DNA from: CBDCGJ01 sp965238305
GTDB taxonomy: Bacteria > Pseudomonadota > Alphaproteobacteria > GCA-2731375
DNA: 64,000 nt
Reading direction: 5' to 3'
Assembly (NCBI GenBank): GCA_965238305.1
Contig: CBDEHK010000001.1
Coordinates: 2,356,001 to 2,420,000 of the forward strand
Shown piece by piece: positions 18,602 through 27,506 of this stretch (positions are counted from its first letter, which is position 1; the number at the start of each line of letters is the position of its first letter). The notes below the pieces were generated by a model. It was not told the DNA's origin, did not search any database, and saw nothing but the letters and a program-made list of their open reading frames with translations. The translations under genes were made by a program, and so were the position numbers.

Positions 18602-19263
18602 TGGCGGATCAACTTATTTTTGAACTTCCTCATCGGGTGGCCTTGGGCCAGGAGGATTTTCTGATCGGGAAGTGCAATACCGAGGCTGTGGATTGGCTTG
18701 ACCATTGGCCGAATTGGCCGGCGCCGACATTGATCTTATACGGCCCACCAGGCAGCGGTAAAACCCATTTGATGCATGTTTTTTTGGCCAACAGCCAGGC
18801 GATCCCCCTTGGATACGAGGATTTGCAAGCAGGTGACGCCATCGAATTTGCCTCAATGGGCCATTTGGCCTTCGATAATGCGGATCGGAATTTAGATGAG
18901 CGGGCATTATTTCACCTGATGAATGCGGTAGGCGAGCAGGGTAAGACCCTGCTGCTAACGGGCCAATTTTCACCAAAGTTGTGGCCGCTTAAATTGCCCG
19001 ATTTGCGCTCTCGCCTGTTAGCAGCACCGGCGGTCGAGATCGACAGCGCCAGCGACGATGTGCTGGGTGGATTGCTGCGAAAACTATTTCGCGATCGTCA
19101 GATCACGATTGAAGAAGGCGTGATAAACTTTATTGTCGCTCGAATGGAACGTTCATTTGTCGCCGCTGCGGCAATCGTGACCCGGTTGGACGAGCTGGCA
19201 TTGCGGCAAAAAATGCGGATCAGTATTCCGATGGCACGCCAAGTGATTAATGATATGTTTTAA
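18601..19263 (+). CDS. hdaA: DnaA-related regulator of replication initiation (Hda/HdaA)
   Basis: A 220-residue AAA+ protein homologous to the DnaA ATPase core without the DNA-binding domain. The N-terminal DQLIFELP is a likely beta-clamp-binding motif, as expected for Hda, which stimulates ATP hydrolysis by DnaA after replication starts. The Walker A motif is GPPGSGKTHL, HLAFDNADR is the sensor/Walker B region, and DLRSRLLAA matches the DnaA-type box VII arginine region. I use ATG 18601; the upstream TTG 18598 is less likely. It is the last gene of the purine-side membrane-gene run, coupled to the PerM-like gene. Confidence 0.9.
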   Translation: MADQLIFELPHRVALGQEDFLIGKCNTEAVDWLDHWPNWPAPTLILYGPPGSGKTHLMHVFLANSQAIPLGYEDLQAGDAIEFASMGHLAFDNADRNLDERALFHLMNAVGEQGKTLLLTGQFSPKLWPLKLPDLRSRLLAAPAVEIDSASDDVLGGLLRKLFRDRQITIEEGVINFIVARMERSFVAAAAIVTRLDELALRQKMRISIPMARQVINDMF

Positions 19264-19310
19264 GGAACCATGACGCGGTGTTAAGAAACTGAATAAGGAT
19301 AAAGACTCAA

Positions 19311-20090
19311 ATGGATTTAGGTATCACCGGGAGATCCGCCATCGTTTGTGCGGCGAGCAAAGGACTGGGTAAAGCGAGTGCCTTCGCTTTGGCGCGAGAA
19401 GGGGTCAATCTGGTCATTAATTCCCGGACTGAAGAGGTGTTACAGGCAACGGCAGAGGAAATTCGCAGCGAATGTGCCGTTGATGTGACTGCTGTGGCCT
19501 GCGATATTACCACGCCGCAAGGTCGTGAAGCCGTTTTGTCGGCTTGCTCCGATCCCGATATCTTGGTCAATAACGCCGGTGGTCCACCACGCGGCGACTT
19601 TCGCGAGTTCGGCCCCGAAGATTGGCAGAAGGCTGTCAACGGCAACATGATCGCACCGATTGAGCTGATCAAAGCCACGGTCGACGGGATGATGGATCGT
19701 CGTTTCGGCCGGATCGTGAATATCACTTCCGCAGCAGTGAAGAACCCGATCGATGAATTATGTTTGTCAAACGGTGCGCGCGCCGGACTGACTGGATTCG
19801 TTGCCGGCCTGTCGCGAAAAACCGTTGCGAAAAATGTCACGATCAACAATTTGTTGCCTGGGCCCTTCGCCACCGATCGCTTGCAATCAGGTTGGAAGTT
19901 CAAAGCCAAGGAATTGGGCGTAAGTGTTGCAGAAATGCGTGCAAAATCGGAACAGGCAAATCCAACCGGTCGGGTCGGCGAAGCGCATGAATTTGGCGCC
20001 ATGTGCGCGTTCCTCTGCAGTAATCATGTCGGCTTCATGACTGGGCAGAAAATAATGATGGACGGTGGTGCCTACTCCGGCACCATGTGA
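19311..20090 (+). CDS. SDR-family protein lacking the catalytic Tyr-x3-Lys
   Basis: A 259-residue short-chain dehydrogenase fold. The cofactor region CAASKGLGKASA and NNAGGPPRG are present, and the C-terminus HVGFMTGQKIMMDGGAYSG is normal for SDRs. At the catalytic position, after ITSAAVKNPIDE, the sequence reads LSNGARAG, so YxxxK is replaced by SxxxR. A set of divergent FabG-like SDRs shares this LSN-x-x-R pattern; whether they are active reductases is unclear. An AAGGAT Shine-Dalgarno precedes the ATG. It lies between hdaA and a DUF2147 gene. Confidence 0.85.
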   Translation: MDLGITGRSAIVCAASKGLGKASAFALAREGVNLVINSRTEEVLQATAEEIRSECAVDVTAVACDITTPQGREAVLSACSDPDILVNNAGGPPRGDFREFGPEDWQKAVNGNMIAPIELIKATVDGMMDRRFGRIVNITSAAVKNPIDELCLSNGARAGLTGFVAGLSRKTVAKNVTINNLLPGPFATDRLQSGWKFKAKELGVSVAEMRAKSEQANPTGRVGEAHEFGAMCAFLCSNHVGFMTGQKIMMDGGAYSGTM

Positions 20091-20129
20091 GAATTGAATG
20101 GTAAGTCAGGACTTGAGAAAGGGATAACG

Positions 20130-20561
20130 ATGCTTCGAGTAATTGGTTTGGTATTAGGGTTCATGGTATTGAGCGGGATTGCCACGGCAAATGTGCTTGG
20201 CCTATGGGCGACGCCAGAAGAGAAGTCCCATGTGAAAATTGATAAATGTGGCGAGAAACTTTGTGGCTCTATCGTTTGGCTGAAGGAGCCGATGACAAAA
20301 GCAGGAAAACCCAAAATCGATACCAACAATGAAGACGAGAAACTTCAGTCACGCGCCATACTGGGTTTGCCGCTGTTAAATGAATTTGTCAAAACTGATG
20401 ATCCGAATGTTTGGGAAGATGGCGAAATTTATAATCCTGAGGACGGCAAATTATATAGCTGCGTTCTGACGTTGGAGGACGATGGCCGTCTCAAAGTGCG
20501 GGGTTATGTGGGATTGCCATTGTTCGGTAAAACGCAATATTGGACAAAAGTGAAGGAATAG
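20130..20561 (+). CDS. DUF2147 exported protein
   Basis: A 143-residue secreted protein. The signal peptide MLRVIGLVLGFMVLSGIATA is followed by VLGLWATPEEKSHVKIDKC, the diagnostic start of DUF2147, then CGSIVWLKEP, GLPLL and the C-terminal DGRLKVRGYVGLPLFGKTQ. Two cysteines (DKCGEKLCG) are close together near the N-terminus. Function is unknown; the family is a small beta-barrel of the periplasm or cell surface. GAAAGGGATAACG before ATG 20130 supports this start over the in-frame start at 20094. Confidence 0.85.
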   Translation: MLRVIGLVLGFMVLSGIATANVLGLWATPEEKSHVKIDKCGEKLCGSIVWLKEPMTKAGKPKIDTNNEDEKLQSRAILGLPLLNEFVKTDDPNVWEDGEIYNPEDGKLYSCVLTLEDDGRLKVRGYVGLPLFGKTQYWTKVKE

Positions 20562-20612
20562 GTCCGGTTTGGTAAATTGAAGGCGCAAATCCTTTGTTTT
20601 AAGATGAGATAG

Positions 20613-22787
20613 ATGATGAGTGATGCGGTATTGAAAATTGATGCGCCGTTCCAAACCGGGCCGATTCTGTGCGGTCCAGAAGATCGACTGATCAATCGCG
20701 AGTTATCGTGGCTTGCCTTCAATCACCGGGTATTAGAGGAAGCATTCAATACCGCCCATCCGGTTCTCGAACGTTTGAAATTTTTGTCGATTTCGGCATC
20801 AAACCTGGATGAATTTTATATGGTCCGCGTGGCTGGATTGCACGGCCAGGTGCGCGAAAGCATCAACCAGATTAGTGATGATGGCCTGAGTGCCGAGGAT
20901 CAATTGACGGCAATTTACGATCTTGCGGAAAAAGTTATAGCCGGTCAGGCGCGCTGTTGGAACGAACTGCGTCAGGTCCTGCCGAAACATGGGATTTCGG
21001 TCGTCGAGCCGACTGAAATTGATCTTGCCGACCGGAATTGGCTGGAAGACTATTTTTTACATCAAGTTTTCCCTGTCCTTACACCCTTGGCAATCGATCC
21101 AGCGCATCCGTTTCCTTTCATGCAGAATCTTGGCTTGGCGATGATCCTGGAAATGCGCCGACGGGAAGATGGCCATTCCATGAAAGCGTTGGTCCCGTTG
21201 CCCCATTTGCTTGAAAGGTTTATCCAACTATCGGGCTCGAAGACGCGATACATCAGTTTGGAGGATGTCGTCTCTCTGTTCCTGGACAGTTTTTATCCAG
21301 GTTACGATGCCGTTGAACATGGTGTGTTCCGGGTCATTCGCGATAGTGACATTGAAGTCGAGGAAGAAGCCGAAGATCTCGTCCGTTACTTCCAAAGCGC
21401 CTTGAAACGTCGGCGCCGCGGCAGTGTGATCAGCATTTGGTTTGATGCGGATACCCCCGATATGTTGCGCCGCTATGTCGCTAGGGAATTGCGGGTGCAT
21501 GCTGGAAATATTGTGTCGGCGGACGGTCTGTTAGGTTTGTCCGATATTGAGATCATTTACACAAAAGGTCCGGCAAGCCTGAAATTCCCAGCTTACCTGC
21601 CCAGATTTCCAGAGCGCATTCGGGACGCCGGCGGAGATTGTTTTGCTGCGATCAGTCAGAAAGACATCGTCGTCCACCATCCTTACGAAAGCTTTGACGT
21701 TGTTGTGCAGTTTGTTGCCCAGGCGGCGCGTGATCCAAACGTGGTTTCGATTAAACAAACGCTTTATCGAACGTCGGACGATTCACCGATTGTGAAGGCT
21801 CTGATCAGCGCCGCTGAAGCAGGAAAATCCGTGACCGCGTTGGTCGAGCTCAAAGCTCGATTTGACGAGGAAGCGAATATCAAGTGGGCCCGAGACATGG
21901 AACGTGCCGGTGTCCATGTGGTCTATGGTTTCATGGACCTCAAAACCCACGCCAAAGTTTCATTGATCGCGCGGCGGGAAGGGGAGTTGCTGAATAATTA
22001 CGTGCATTTCGGGACCGGAAATTATCACCCAGTAAATGCTAAAACCTACACTGATTTGTCGTTTTTCACTGCAGATCAGGATTTGGCCATGGATGCCGTG
22101 AAATTATTTAATTTTATGACCGGTTATGCCGAGCCAACCGGATACCGCAAACTTTTTACGTCCCCACATGGCCTTCGTGCCCATGTTTTGGATATGATCG
22201 AGCGGGAAATAGAGCACGCCAAAGCGGGCCGGCCGGCGGCCATATGGGTGAAACTCAATTCTTTGGTCGATAAACTAACTATCGAAACCCTCTATCGGGC
22301 GTCGCAAGCAGGGGTGCAAATCGACATGGTTGTGCGCGGTATCTCCTGTCTGCGTGCGGGCGTACCGGGCCTGTCGGACAATATCCGTGTGAAGAGTATT
22401 GTCGGTAGGTTCCTTGAACACAGCCGGATCATTTGTTTTGGTGCTGGCCATGGTTTGCCGTCCAAAGAAGCTAAAGTTTATTTTTCATCAGCGGATTGGA
22501 TGCCGCGCAATTTTGATCGCCGGGTTGAGATTCTTGTCCCAATTGAAAATCCAACCGTACAAGCCCAAATTCTTGACCAAATCATGGTGGCGAATTTAAA
22601 GGATTCCGACCAAAGTTGGCAGCTGCGGGAGGTGGGGCGATATGACCGGACTTCGGTGATGAACAATGCCGAAGGAAGCAAGAATTCTTTCAATGCACAT
22701 GAATACTTCATGACCAACCCAAGTTTATCCGGGCGCGGCAGTGCTTTAGAGGACGCGGAACTATTGCGCCCAATTTCCATTGATTGA
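20613..22787 (+). CDS. ppk: Polyphosphate kinase 1
   Basis: A 724-residue enzyme that polymerises the ATP gamma-phosphate into polyphosphate. NRELSWLAFNHRVLEEA is the N-domain start, and SNLDEFYMVRVAGL the conserved N/H-domain block. KTHAKVSLIARRE contains the catalytic histidine of the phospholipase-D-like fold, followed by HFGTGNYHPVNAKTYTDLS. In the C2 domain the sequence FSSADWMPRNFDRRVE is characteristic. Start at ATG 20613 or the adjacent 20616. Its 3' end overlaps ppx by 8 nt, so the making and breaking enzymes are expressed together. Confidence 0.97.
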   Translation: MMSDAVLKIDAPFQTGPILCGPEDRLINRELSWLAFNHRVLEEAFNTAHPVLERLKFLSISASNLDEFYMVRVAGLHGQVRESINQISDDGLSAEDQLTAIYDLAEKVIAGQARCWNELRQVLPKHGISVVEPTEIDLADRNWLEDYFLHQVFPVLTPLAIDPAHPFPFMQNLGLAMILEMRRREDGHSMKALVPLPHLLERFIQLSGSKTRYISLEDVVSLFLDSFYPGYDAVEHGVFRVIRDSDIEVEEEAEDLVRYFQSALKRRRRGSVISIWFDADTPDMLRRYVARELRVHAGNIVSADGLLGLSDIEIIYTKGPASLKFPAYLPRFPERIRDAGGDCFAAISQKDIVVHHPYESFDVVVQFVAQAARDPNVVSIKQTLYRTSDDSPIVKALISAAEAGKSVTALVELKARFDEEANIKWARDMERAGVHVVYGFMDLKTHAKVSLIARREGELLNNYVHFGTGNYHPVNAKTYTDLSFFTADQDLAMDAVKLFNFMTGYAEPTGYRKLFTSPHGLRAHVLDMIEREIEHAKAGRPAAIWVKLNSLVDKLTIETLYRASQAGVQIDMVVRGISCLRAGVPGLSDNIRVKSIVGRFLEHSRIICFGAGHGLPSKEAKVYFSSADWMPRNFDRRVEILVPIENPTVQAQILDQIMVANLKDSDQSWQLREVGRYDRTSVMNNAEGSKNSFNAHEYFMTNPSLSGRGSALEDAELLRPISID

Positions 22788-24306
22788 CAGCGGCAAAGTA
22801 AGAACTTTGACGCGCGACGAAAATGTGGATTTGCTCACAGGTGACTGGCCTGTTGCGGTAATCGATATTGGCTCGAATTCGGTTCGTCTCGTGGTCTACG
22901 AGAACAATTCTCGCGCCCCGGCGCCGCTTTATAACGAAAAAGCGATATGCCGTCTGGGCGAAGGTGTAGATGAAAATGGCCGTCTCAAAGAAAAAAATAT
23001 GACCAAAGCGATCGACGTTATCATGCGCTATTTGCGACTAACAAAACGGATGTCGGTCTCACGTTTATCTGTAATCGCGACAGCCGCGGTTCGCGAAGCC
23101 AAAAACGGTGCTGAATTTGTCGATCAGCTGCAGGAGATAGCTGATGTCGAGGTCCGCATCCTATCCGGCGGAAGAGAAGGCAAGCTTTCGGCCCTAGGGG
23201 TTCTTAGCGCCAACCCGCGGGCAGAAGGAATTGTTGGCGATATGGGCGGCGGTAGCCTGGAGTTGGTGCCTGTCGGCAAAGGCATACACCGAAAAGGAGC
23301 CAGTCTACCGCTTGGCGCGCTTCGTCTAGCCCATATTCCACCGGATAAATTGAATGCGTATATCGATGGTCAGCTTCGCGATGTTGAGTTCGTAACCCGT
23401 AAAAATAAAAAATATTCCGATTTTCATGTTGTCGGCGGATCTTGGCGGGCGCTGGCGCGTGTACATATGGCGCAAACCGATTATCCCCTGCATATCTTGC
23501 ATGGTTATGAGGCCGACGCGCAAGAAATGCACGACCTCTGCCGGGTACTGGCTCGGCAAAGTCAGAAAAGCTTAAAATCTATTCATGGCGTCACAGCTGA
23601 GCGTGCGGAAACTCTGCCGCTGGCAGCCCTAGTGATGTCGCGATACATAAAACTAGTGAAGCCGGATAGAATCCATTTTTCATCTTATGGTCTGCGGGAA
23701 GGAGTTTTATTTTCGGAATTACCCAAGGCGATCCGCCGTAGTGACCCCTTGATAGAGGCCTGTCGCATTGCCAGCGATCGCAGCGCCAGATTTGATCCCC
23801 AGGGTGATTTGCTTTTCGATTGGTTAACTCCACTTTACGAAGGGGAAGATGAAACCTCCGCTAGGTTGCGCTTGGCTTCGAGCATTTTGTGCGATTTTGG
23901 CTGGCGCGTGCATCCAGAATTTCGCCCTGATTACGCCTTGATGGAAACATTGCGGTCGCCGCTTGTCGGCCTGGACCATTATGAACGCGGATTCCTCGCG
24001 TTGGCCCTTCGGTCGCGCTACACCCACAAAAGCATGACCGGGATGACCAAGAAAATTCGCGAGTTTGTCGGCGTTGATGTCGCAACCACAGCCCGCCAGG
24101 TCGGTCTCGGTCTGCGGTTGGCTTTAACCTTGACCGGAGGGTTGCCCGCGTTACTCAATCATTGTTCTATTAAGCGTGCGAACGACAAAGTCATTCTTTC
24201 GATCGAAGAGAGCGAGCGCGCGCTATACGGCAAAATTGTTGCAACTCGATTTGGTCATCTGACAAACGCGATGGGTATGGAAGGCGAAGTGGATTTCCAA
24301 TCCTAA
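22780..24306 (+). CDS. ppx: Exopolyphosphatase (Ppx/GppA family)
   Basis: A 508-residue ASKHA-fold enzyme that removes terminal phosphate from polyphosphate, or hydrolyses pppGpp. AVIDIGSNSVRLVVYE is the phosphate-1 loop, ATAAVREAKNGAEFV the conserved second block with the catalytic glutamate nearby, and VGDMGGGSLELVPV the phosphate-2 loop. A long C-terminal HD-like helical region follows, as in alphaproteobacterial Ppx. The best start is TTG 22780, inside the last codons of ppk; no ATG is available near the expected N-terminus. The 3' end overlaps the convergent rnd by 4 nt. Confidence 0.94.
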   Translation: MIDSGKVRTLTRDENVDLLTGDWPVAVIDIGSNSVRLVVYENNSRAPAPLYNEKAICRLGEGVDENGRLKEKNMTKAIDVIMRYLRLTKRMSVSRLSVIATAAVREAKNGAEFVDQLQEIADVEVRILSGGREGKLSALGVLSANPRAEGIVGDMGGGSLELVPVGKGIHRKGASLPLGALRLAHIPPDKLNAYIDGQLRDVEFVTRKNKKYSDFHVVGGSWRALARVHMAQTDYPLHILHGYEADAQEMHDLCRVLARQSQKSLKSIHGVTAERAETLPLAALVMSRYIKLVKPDRIHFSSYGLREGVLFSELPKAIRRSDPLIEACRIASDRSARFDPQGDLLFDWLTPLYEGEDETSARLRLASSILCDFGWRVHPEFRPDYALMETLRSPLVGLDHYERGFLALALRSRYTHKSMTGMTKKIREFVGVDVATTARQVGLGLRLALTLTGGLPALLNHCSIKRANDKVILSIEESERALYGKIVATRFGHLTNAMGMEGEVDFQS

Positions 24307-25493
24307 TCACTTTCTCGATTAATGATCTTGATCGCTTTTCTATCAAGTGTGAGGCTGAGTTTACCATCCATCAACGCTAGTGCGTCATTGCCGAAGATCT
24401 CCCGGCGCCAACCCTGCAGCATTGCCATACCATCGCCACCATTACCGGCCAGTTTTTCAAGATCCGCAACATTGGCGATCAGGCGCTGCGAGACATCATG
24501 CTCTTCACAACGGAACTTCAAGAGTACTTTTAGGAGTTCAACCGTAGGACCCATTCCTTTTGGTTGAGCCTCTGGTGGACGCAAATTGGGTAGTTGATCT
24601 TTGCTTAATTGCCGACCGCGTTGTACCGCTTCTATTAGCGACTTCCCGACGCTATTTTTTGCCAAACCCTTAGGTACCGCACGAAGGCGCAGCAGATCAT
24701 CAATCGTTTTTGGTCTTTCTGCCGCCAGTTCCTGGATAGCTTCATCGCGGAGAACATGATTGCGTGGCATATCTTTTGTCTGTGCCCGATCCTCGCGCCA
24801 AGCCGATACTTCCGCAATAATGCCAAGATATTCCTTGTTCCGGCTACGAATTTTTAGTCGCTTCCAGGCGTCTTCGGGATGCAATTGATAAGTCGCCGGC
24901 GTCGTCAGTATTGTCATTTCTTCTTCTAACCAGGAAGAACGGTTTGTCTCTGCCAGCTGATCGCGCAGCTGTTCGTAAATTGGCTGTAAATAAAGTACAT
25001 CGGCCAAGGCATAACCAATTTGATTATCGGTTAGCGGACGACGCGCCCAATCAGTATATTGTGAGGCCTTGTCTATGCGGGCATTTGCCAAACGTCCGGC
25101 CAATTTGTCGTAGCCGACACTGTCACCAAATCCACAGACCATGGCGGCGACCTGGGTGTCGAAGATGGGGTGCGGGATTTTGCCGCTCATATGAAAAAAG
25201 ATCTCCACATCTTGACGGGCGGCGTGGAAAACTTTGATGACGTTCGGGTCATCCATGAGCTCATAGAGCGGGGATAAGTCTAAACCTTCGGCCATCGCGT
25301 CAACGGCACGAGATTGGCCACCGGCACCTAACTGAATGAGGCAGAGGCGTGGCCAAAAAGTTTTATCACGAATGAACTCTGTATCGACTGCGACATAGTC
25401 GCGCTGCCGAAATGATTGGCATAACGCGGCTAGCTCAGCCGTGGTGTCGATGAGATCGAGATTTAACTCAGACTTAGGTAACTTTACAGACAT
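24303..25493 (-). CDS. rnd: Ribonuclease D
   Basis: A 396-residue 3'-5' exoribonuclease of the DEDDy class used in tRNA and stable RNA 3' processing. VAVDTEFIRDKTFWPRLCLI holds motif I (DTE), KVFHAARQDVEIFF motif II, and IGYALADVLYLQPIYEQL motif III with the tyrosine-type active site. One HRDC domain lies around residues 205-290 (AWREDRAQTKD...RLRAVPKG). Convergent with ppx. Gene order ppk-ppx-rnd-aspS is conserved in related bacteria. Confidence 0.95.
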   Translation of the reverse strand: MSVKLPKSELNLDLIDTTAELAALCQSFRQRDYVAVDTEFIRDKTFWPRLCLIQLGAGGQSRAVDAMAEGLDLSPLYELMDDPNVIKVFHAARQDVEIFFHMSGKIPHPIFDTQVAAMVCGFGDSVGYDKLAGRLANARIDKASQYTDWARRPLTDNQIGYALADVLYLQPIYEQLRDQLAETNRSSWLEEEMTILTTPATYQLHPEDAWKRLKIRSRNKEYLGIIAEVSAWREDRAQTKDMPRNHVLRDEAIQELAAERPKTIDDLLRLRAVPKGLAKNSVGKSLIEAVQRGRQLSKDQLPNLRPPEAQPKGMGPTVELLKVLLKFRCEEHDVSQRLIANVADLEKLAGNGGDGMAMLQGWRREIFGNDALALMDGKLSLTLDRKAIKIINRESD

Positions 25494-25690
25494 TGCGGAA
25501 AGCTATACACCAATCCGACCTTCTCGTCGCGGTCTATCCGCCGCGCTCTATTTTATTTTTGCCAAGCACCTGTTCGCCCTTGACAAATCAGGCCCTTAGG
25601 TGTGGTTTGGCGCCGCGTTTGGGAAGGGACGATGACGTTTGAATTTGCCCCTCCAGGCGAATCGATTGCAGTATTGAGGTAGTGGCAGGC

Positions 25691-27478
25691 ATGCATAAAT
25701 ATCGTTCGCACAAATGTGGTGAACTCAGGTCGACAAACGTCGGCGAAACAGTCCGTATTTCCGGTTGGGTTCACCGGCGCCGGGATCACGGAGGGCTTTA
25801 TTTTATTGATCTTCGCGATCACTACGGTTTGACACAGATCGTGGCAGAGCCGGATTGCCCCGATTTTGCGACGATCGAAAATCTGCGTCCTGAGACTGTC
25901 ATCCGCGTCGACGGTCGTGTTGAAGCGCGCAGCGAAGATACGGTCAACGACAAACTGCCTACAGGTCAGGTCGAAATCCGTGTCCTCGCTTGCGAAGTTC
26001 TATCTGAAGCTGAAGAATTACCATTGCAAGTTTTCGGCGATCAGGTCTATCCGGAAGAAACGCGTCTTCGCTATCGCTTCCTTGATCTTCGCCGCGATGT
26101 CATGCAACGCAATATCCGCTTGCGCGGCAAAGTAATCTCCTCTATTCGCCGACGCATGGAAGAACAAGGATTCTTCGAATTTCAAACGCCGATCCTGACT
26201 GCATCGTCGCCGGAGGGCGCGCGTGATTTCCTAGTGCCAAGTCGGATGCATCCGGGAGAATTCTACGCCCTGCCGCAAGCACCGCAGCAATTTAAACAGC
26301 TGATCATGGTGGCGGGATTTGATCGCTATTTTCAAATCGCCCCTTGTTTTCGTGATGAAGATGCCCGCGCTGATCGCAGTCCAGGTGAGTTTTACCAACT
26401 CGATGTTGAGATGTCGTTTGTTGAGCAGGATGACGTCTTCAACGCTATCGAGCCGGTATTGCATGGCGTTTTTGAAGAATTCGCCGATGGCCGCGACGTT
26501 ACGCCTTATCCGTTCCCACGCATACCGTTCAAAGAATCTATGCTGAAATACGGGAGCGACAAGCCTGATCTGCGTATCCCGTTCGAGATCGCGGACGTAT
26601 CCGAAGTGTTCGAAGGCTCGGACTTCCAATTATTCGCCAAAGCTGTTGCTAATGGTTCTGTCGTCCGCGCGATCCCGGCGCCAGGGGCCGCGACGAAAGC
26701 ACGAAGCTTCTTCGACAAGATGAATGACTGGGCCCGCGAGGAAGGGGCGCCGGGTATGGGCTGGATCAGTTTTGCCGACGGCGCCGGCAAAGGCCCGATC
26801 GCCAACCGACTGGACGATGGGCGGATGAAAAAACTGAAAGCACTGGCCGGTGTCGGCGATGGTGACGGTCTATTTTTTGCTTGCGACAAAGAAATGGCGG
26901 CTGCCGACCTTGCCGGTAAAGCCCGCGCAAAAGTCGGTGCAGACTTGGAGCTAGTCGAAAAAGATTGCTTTCGATTTTGCTGGGTGGTCGATTACCCGAT
27001 GTATGAGTTTGACGAGAAGACGCAGAAAATCGACTTTTCGCACAACCCGTTTTCCATGCCACAAGGCGGCTTGGAAGCGCTCGAGAATGAAGATCCCCTC
27101 GACGTTTTGGGTTATCAATATGACATCGTCTGCAACGGCGTTGAATTATGTTCCGGCGCGATCCGAAATCATCGCCCGGAAATAATGTTTAAAGCTTTTG
27201 AAATTGCCGGCTATGCGGCAGAGGAAGTCGAGGAACGGTTCTCTGGCATGCTAAATGCGTTTCGCTATGGCGCCCCGCCCCATGGTGGTCTGGCCCCAGG
27301 CATAGATCGCATTGTCATGTTTCTGGCAAGTGAACCCAATATTCGCGAAGTCACGTTGTTTCCGATGAACCAGCAAGCACAAGACTTAATGATGGGGGCA
27401 CCGGCCGGCGCCGATGCGGAGCAGTTGCGTGAGTTACACATTCGAACCGTCATGCCGCCGGAAAAAAAGGAAGAATAG
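25691..27478 (+). CDS. aspS: Aspartyl-tRNA synthetase, probably non-discriminating
   Basis: A 595-residue class II synthetase. An OB-fold anticodon-binding domain comes first (VRISGWVHRRRDHGGLYFID), then catalytic motif 2 (PCFRDEDARADRSPGEFYQL), the bacterial GAD insertion (about 300-420), and motif 3 (GLAPGIDRIVMFLA). Residue 33 is histidine (RRDHGG). In E. coli, which charges only tRNA-Asp, this position is leucine, whereas non-discriminating enzymes have histidine. It may therefore also charge tRNA-Asn for GatCAB amidation. ATG 25691 is preferred over GTG 25682 because GAGG is 11 nt upstream of the ATG and only 2 nt from the GTG. Confidence 0.96.
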   Translation: MHKYRSHKCGELRSTNVGETVRISGWVHRRRDHGGLYFIDLRDHYGLTQIVAEPDCPDFATIENLRPETVIRVDGRVEARSEDTVNDKLPTGQVEIRVLACEVLSEAEELPLQVFGDQVYPEETRLRYRFLDLRRDVMQRNIRLRGKVISSIRRRMEEQGFFEFQTPILTASSPEGARDFLVPSRMHPGEFYALPQAPQQFKQLIMVAGFDRYFQIAPCFRDEDARADRSPGEFYQLDVEMSFVEQDDVFNAIEPVLHGVFEEFADGRDVTPYPFPRIPFKESMLKYGSDKPDLRIPFEIADVSEVFEGSDFQLFAKAVANGSVVRAIPAPGAATKARSFFDKMNDWAREEGAPGMGWISFADGAGKGPIANRLDDGRMKKLKALAGVGDGDGLFFACDKEMAAADLAGKARAKVGADLELVEKDCFRFCWVVDYPMYEFDEKTQKIDFSHNPFSMPQGGLEALENEDPLDVLGYQYDIVCNGVELCSGAIRNHRPEIMFKAFEIAGYAAEEVEERFSGMLNAFRYGAPPHGGLAPGIDRIVMFLASEPNIREVTLFPMNQQAQDLMMGAPAGADAEQLRELHIRTVMPPEKKEE

Positions 27479-27506
27479 GTAACGACGTTTAGTCCGAACG
27501 GCGACT

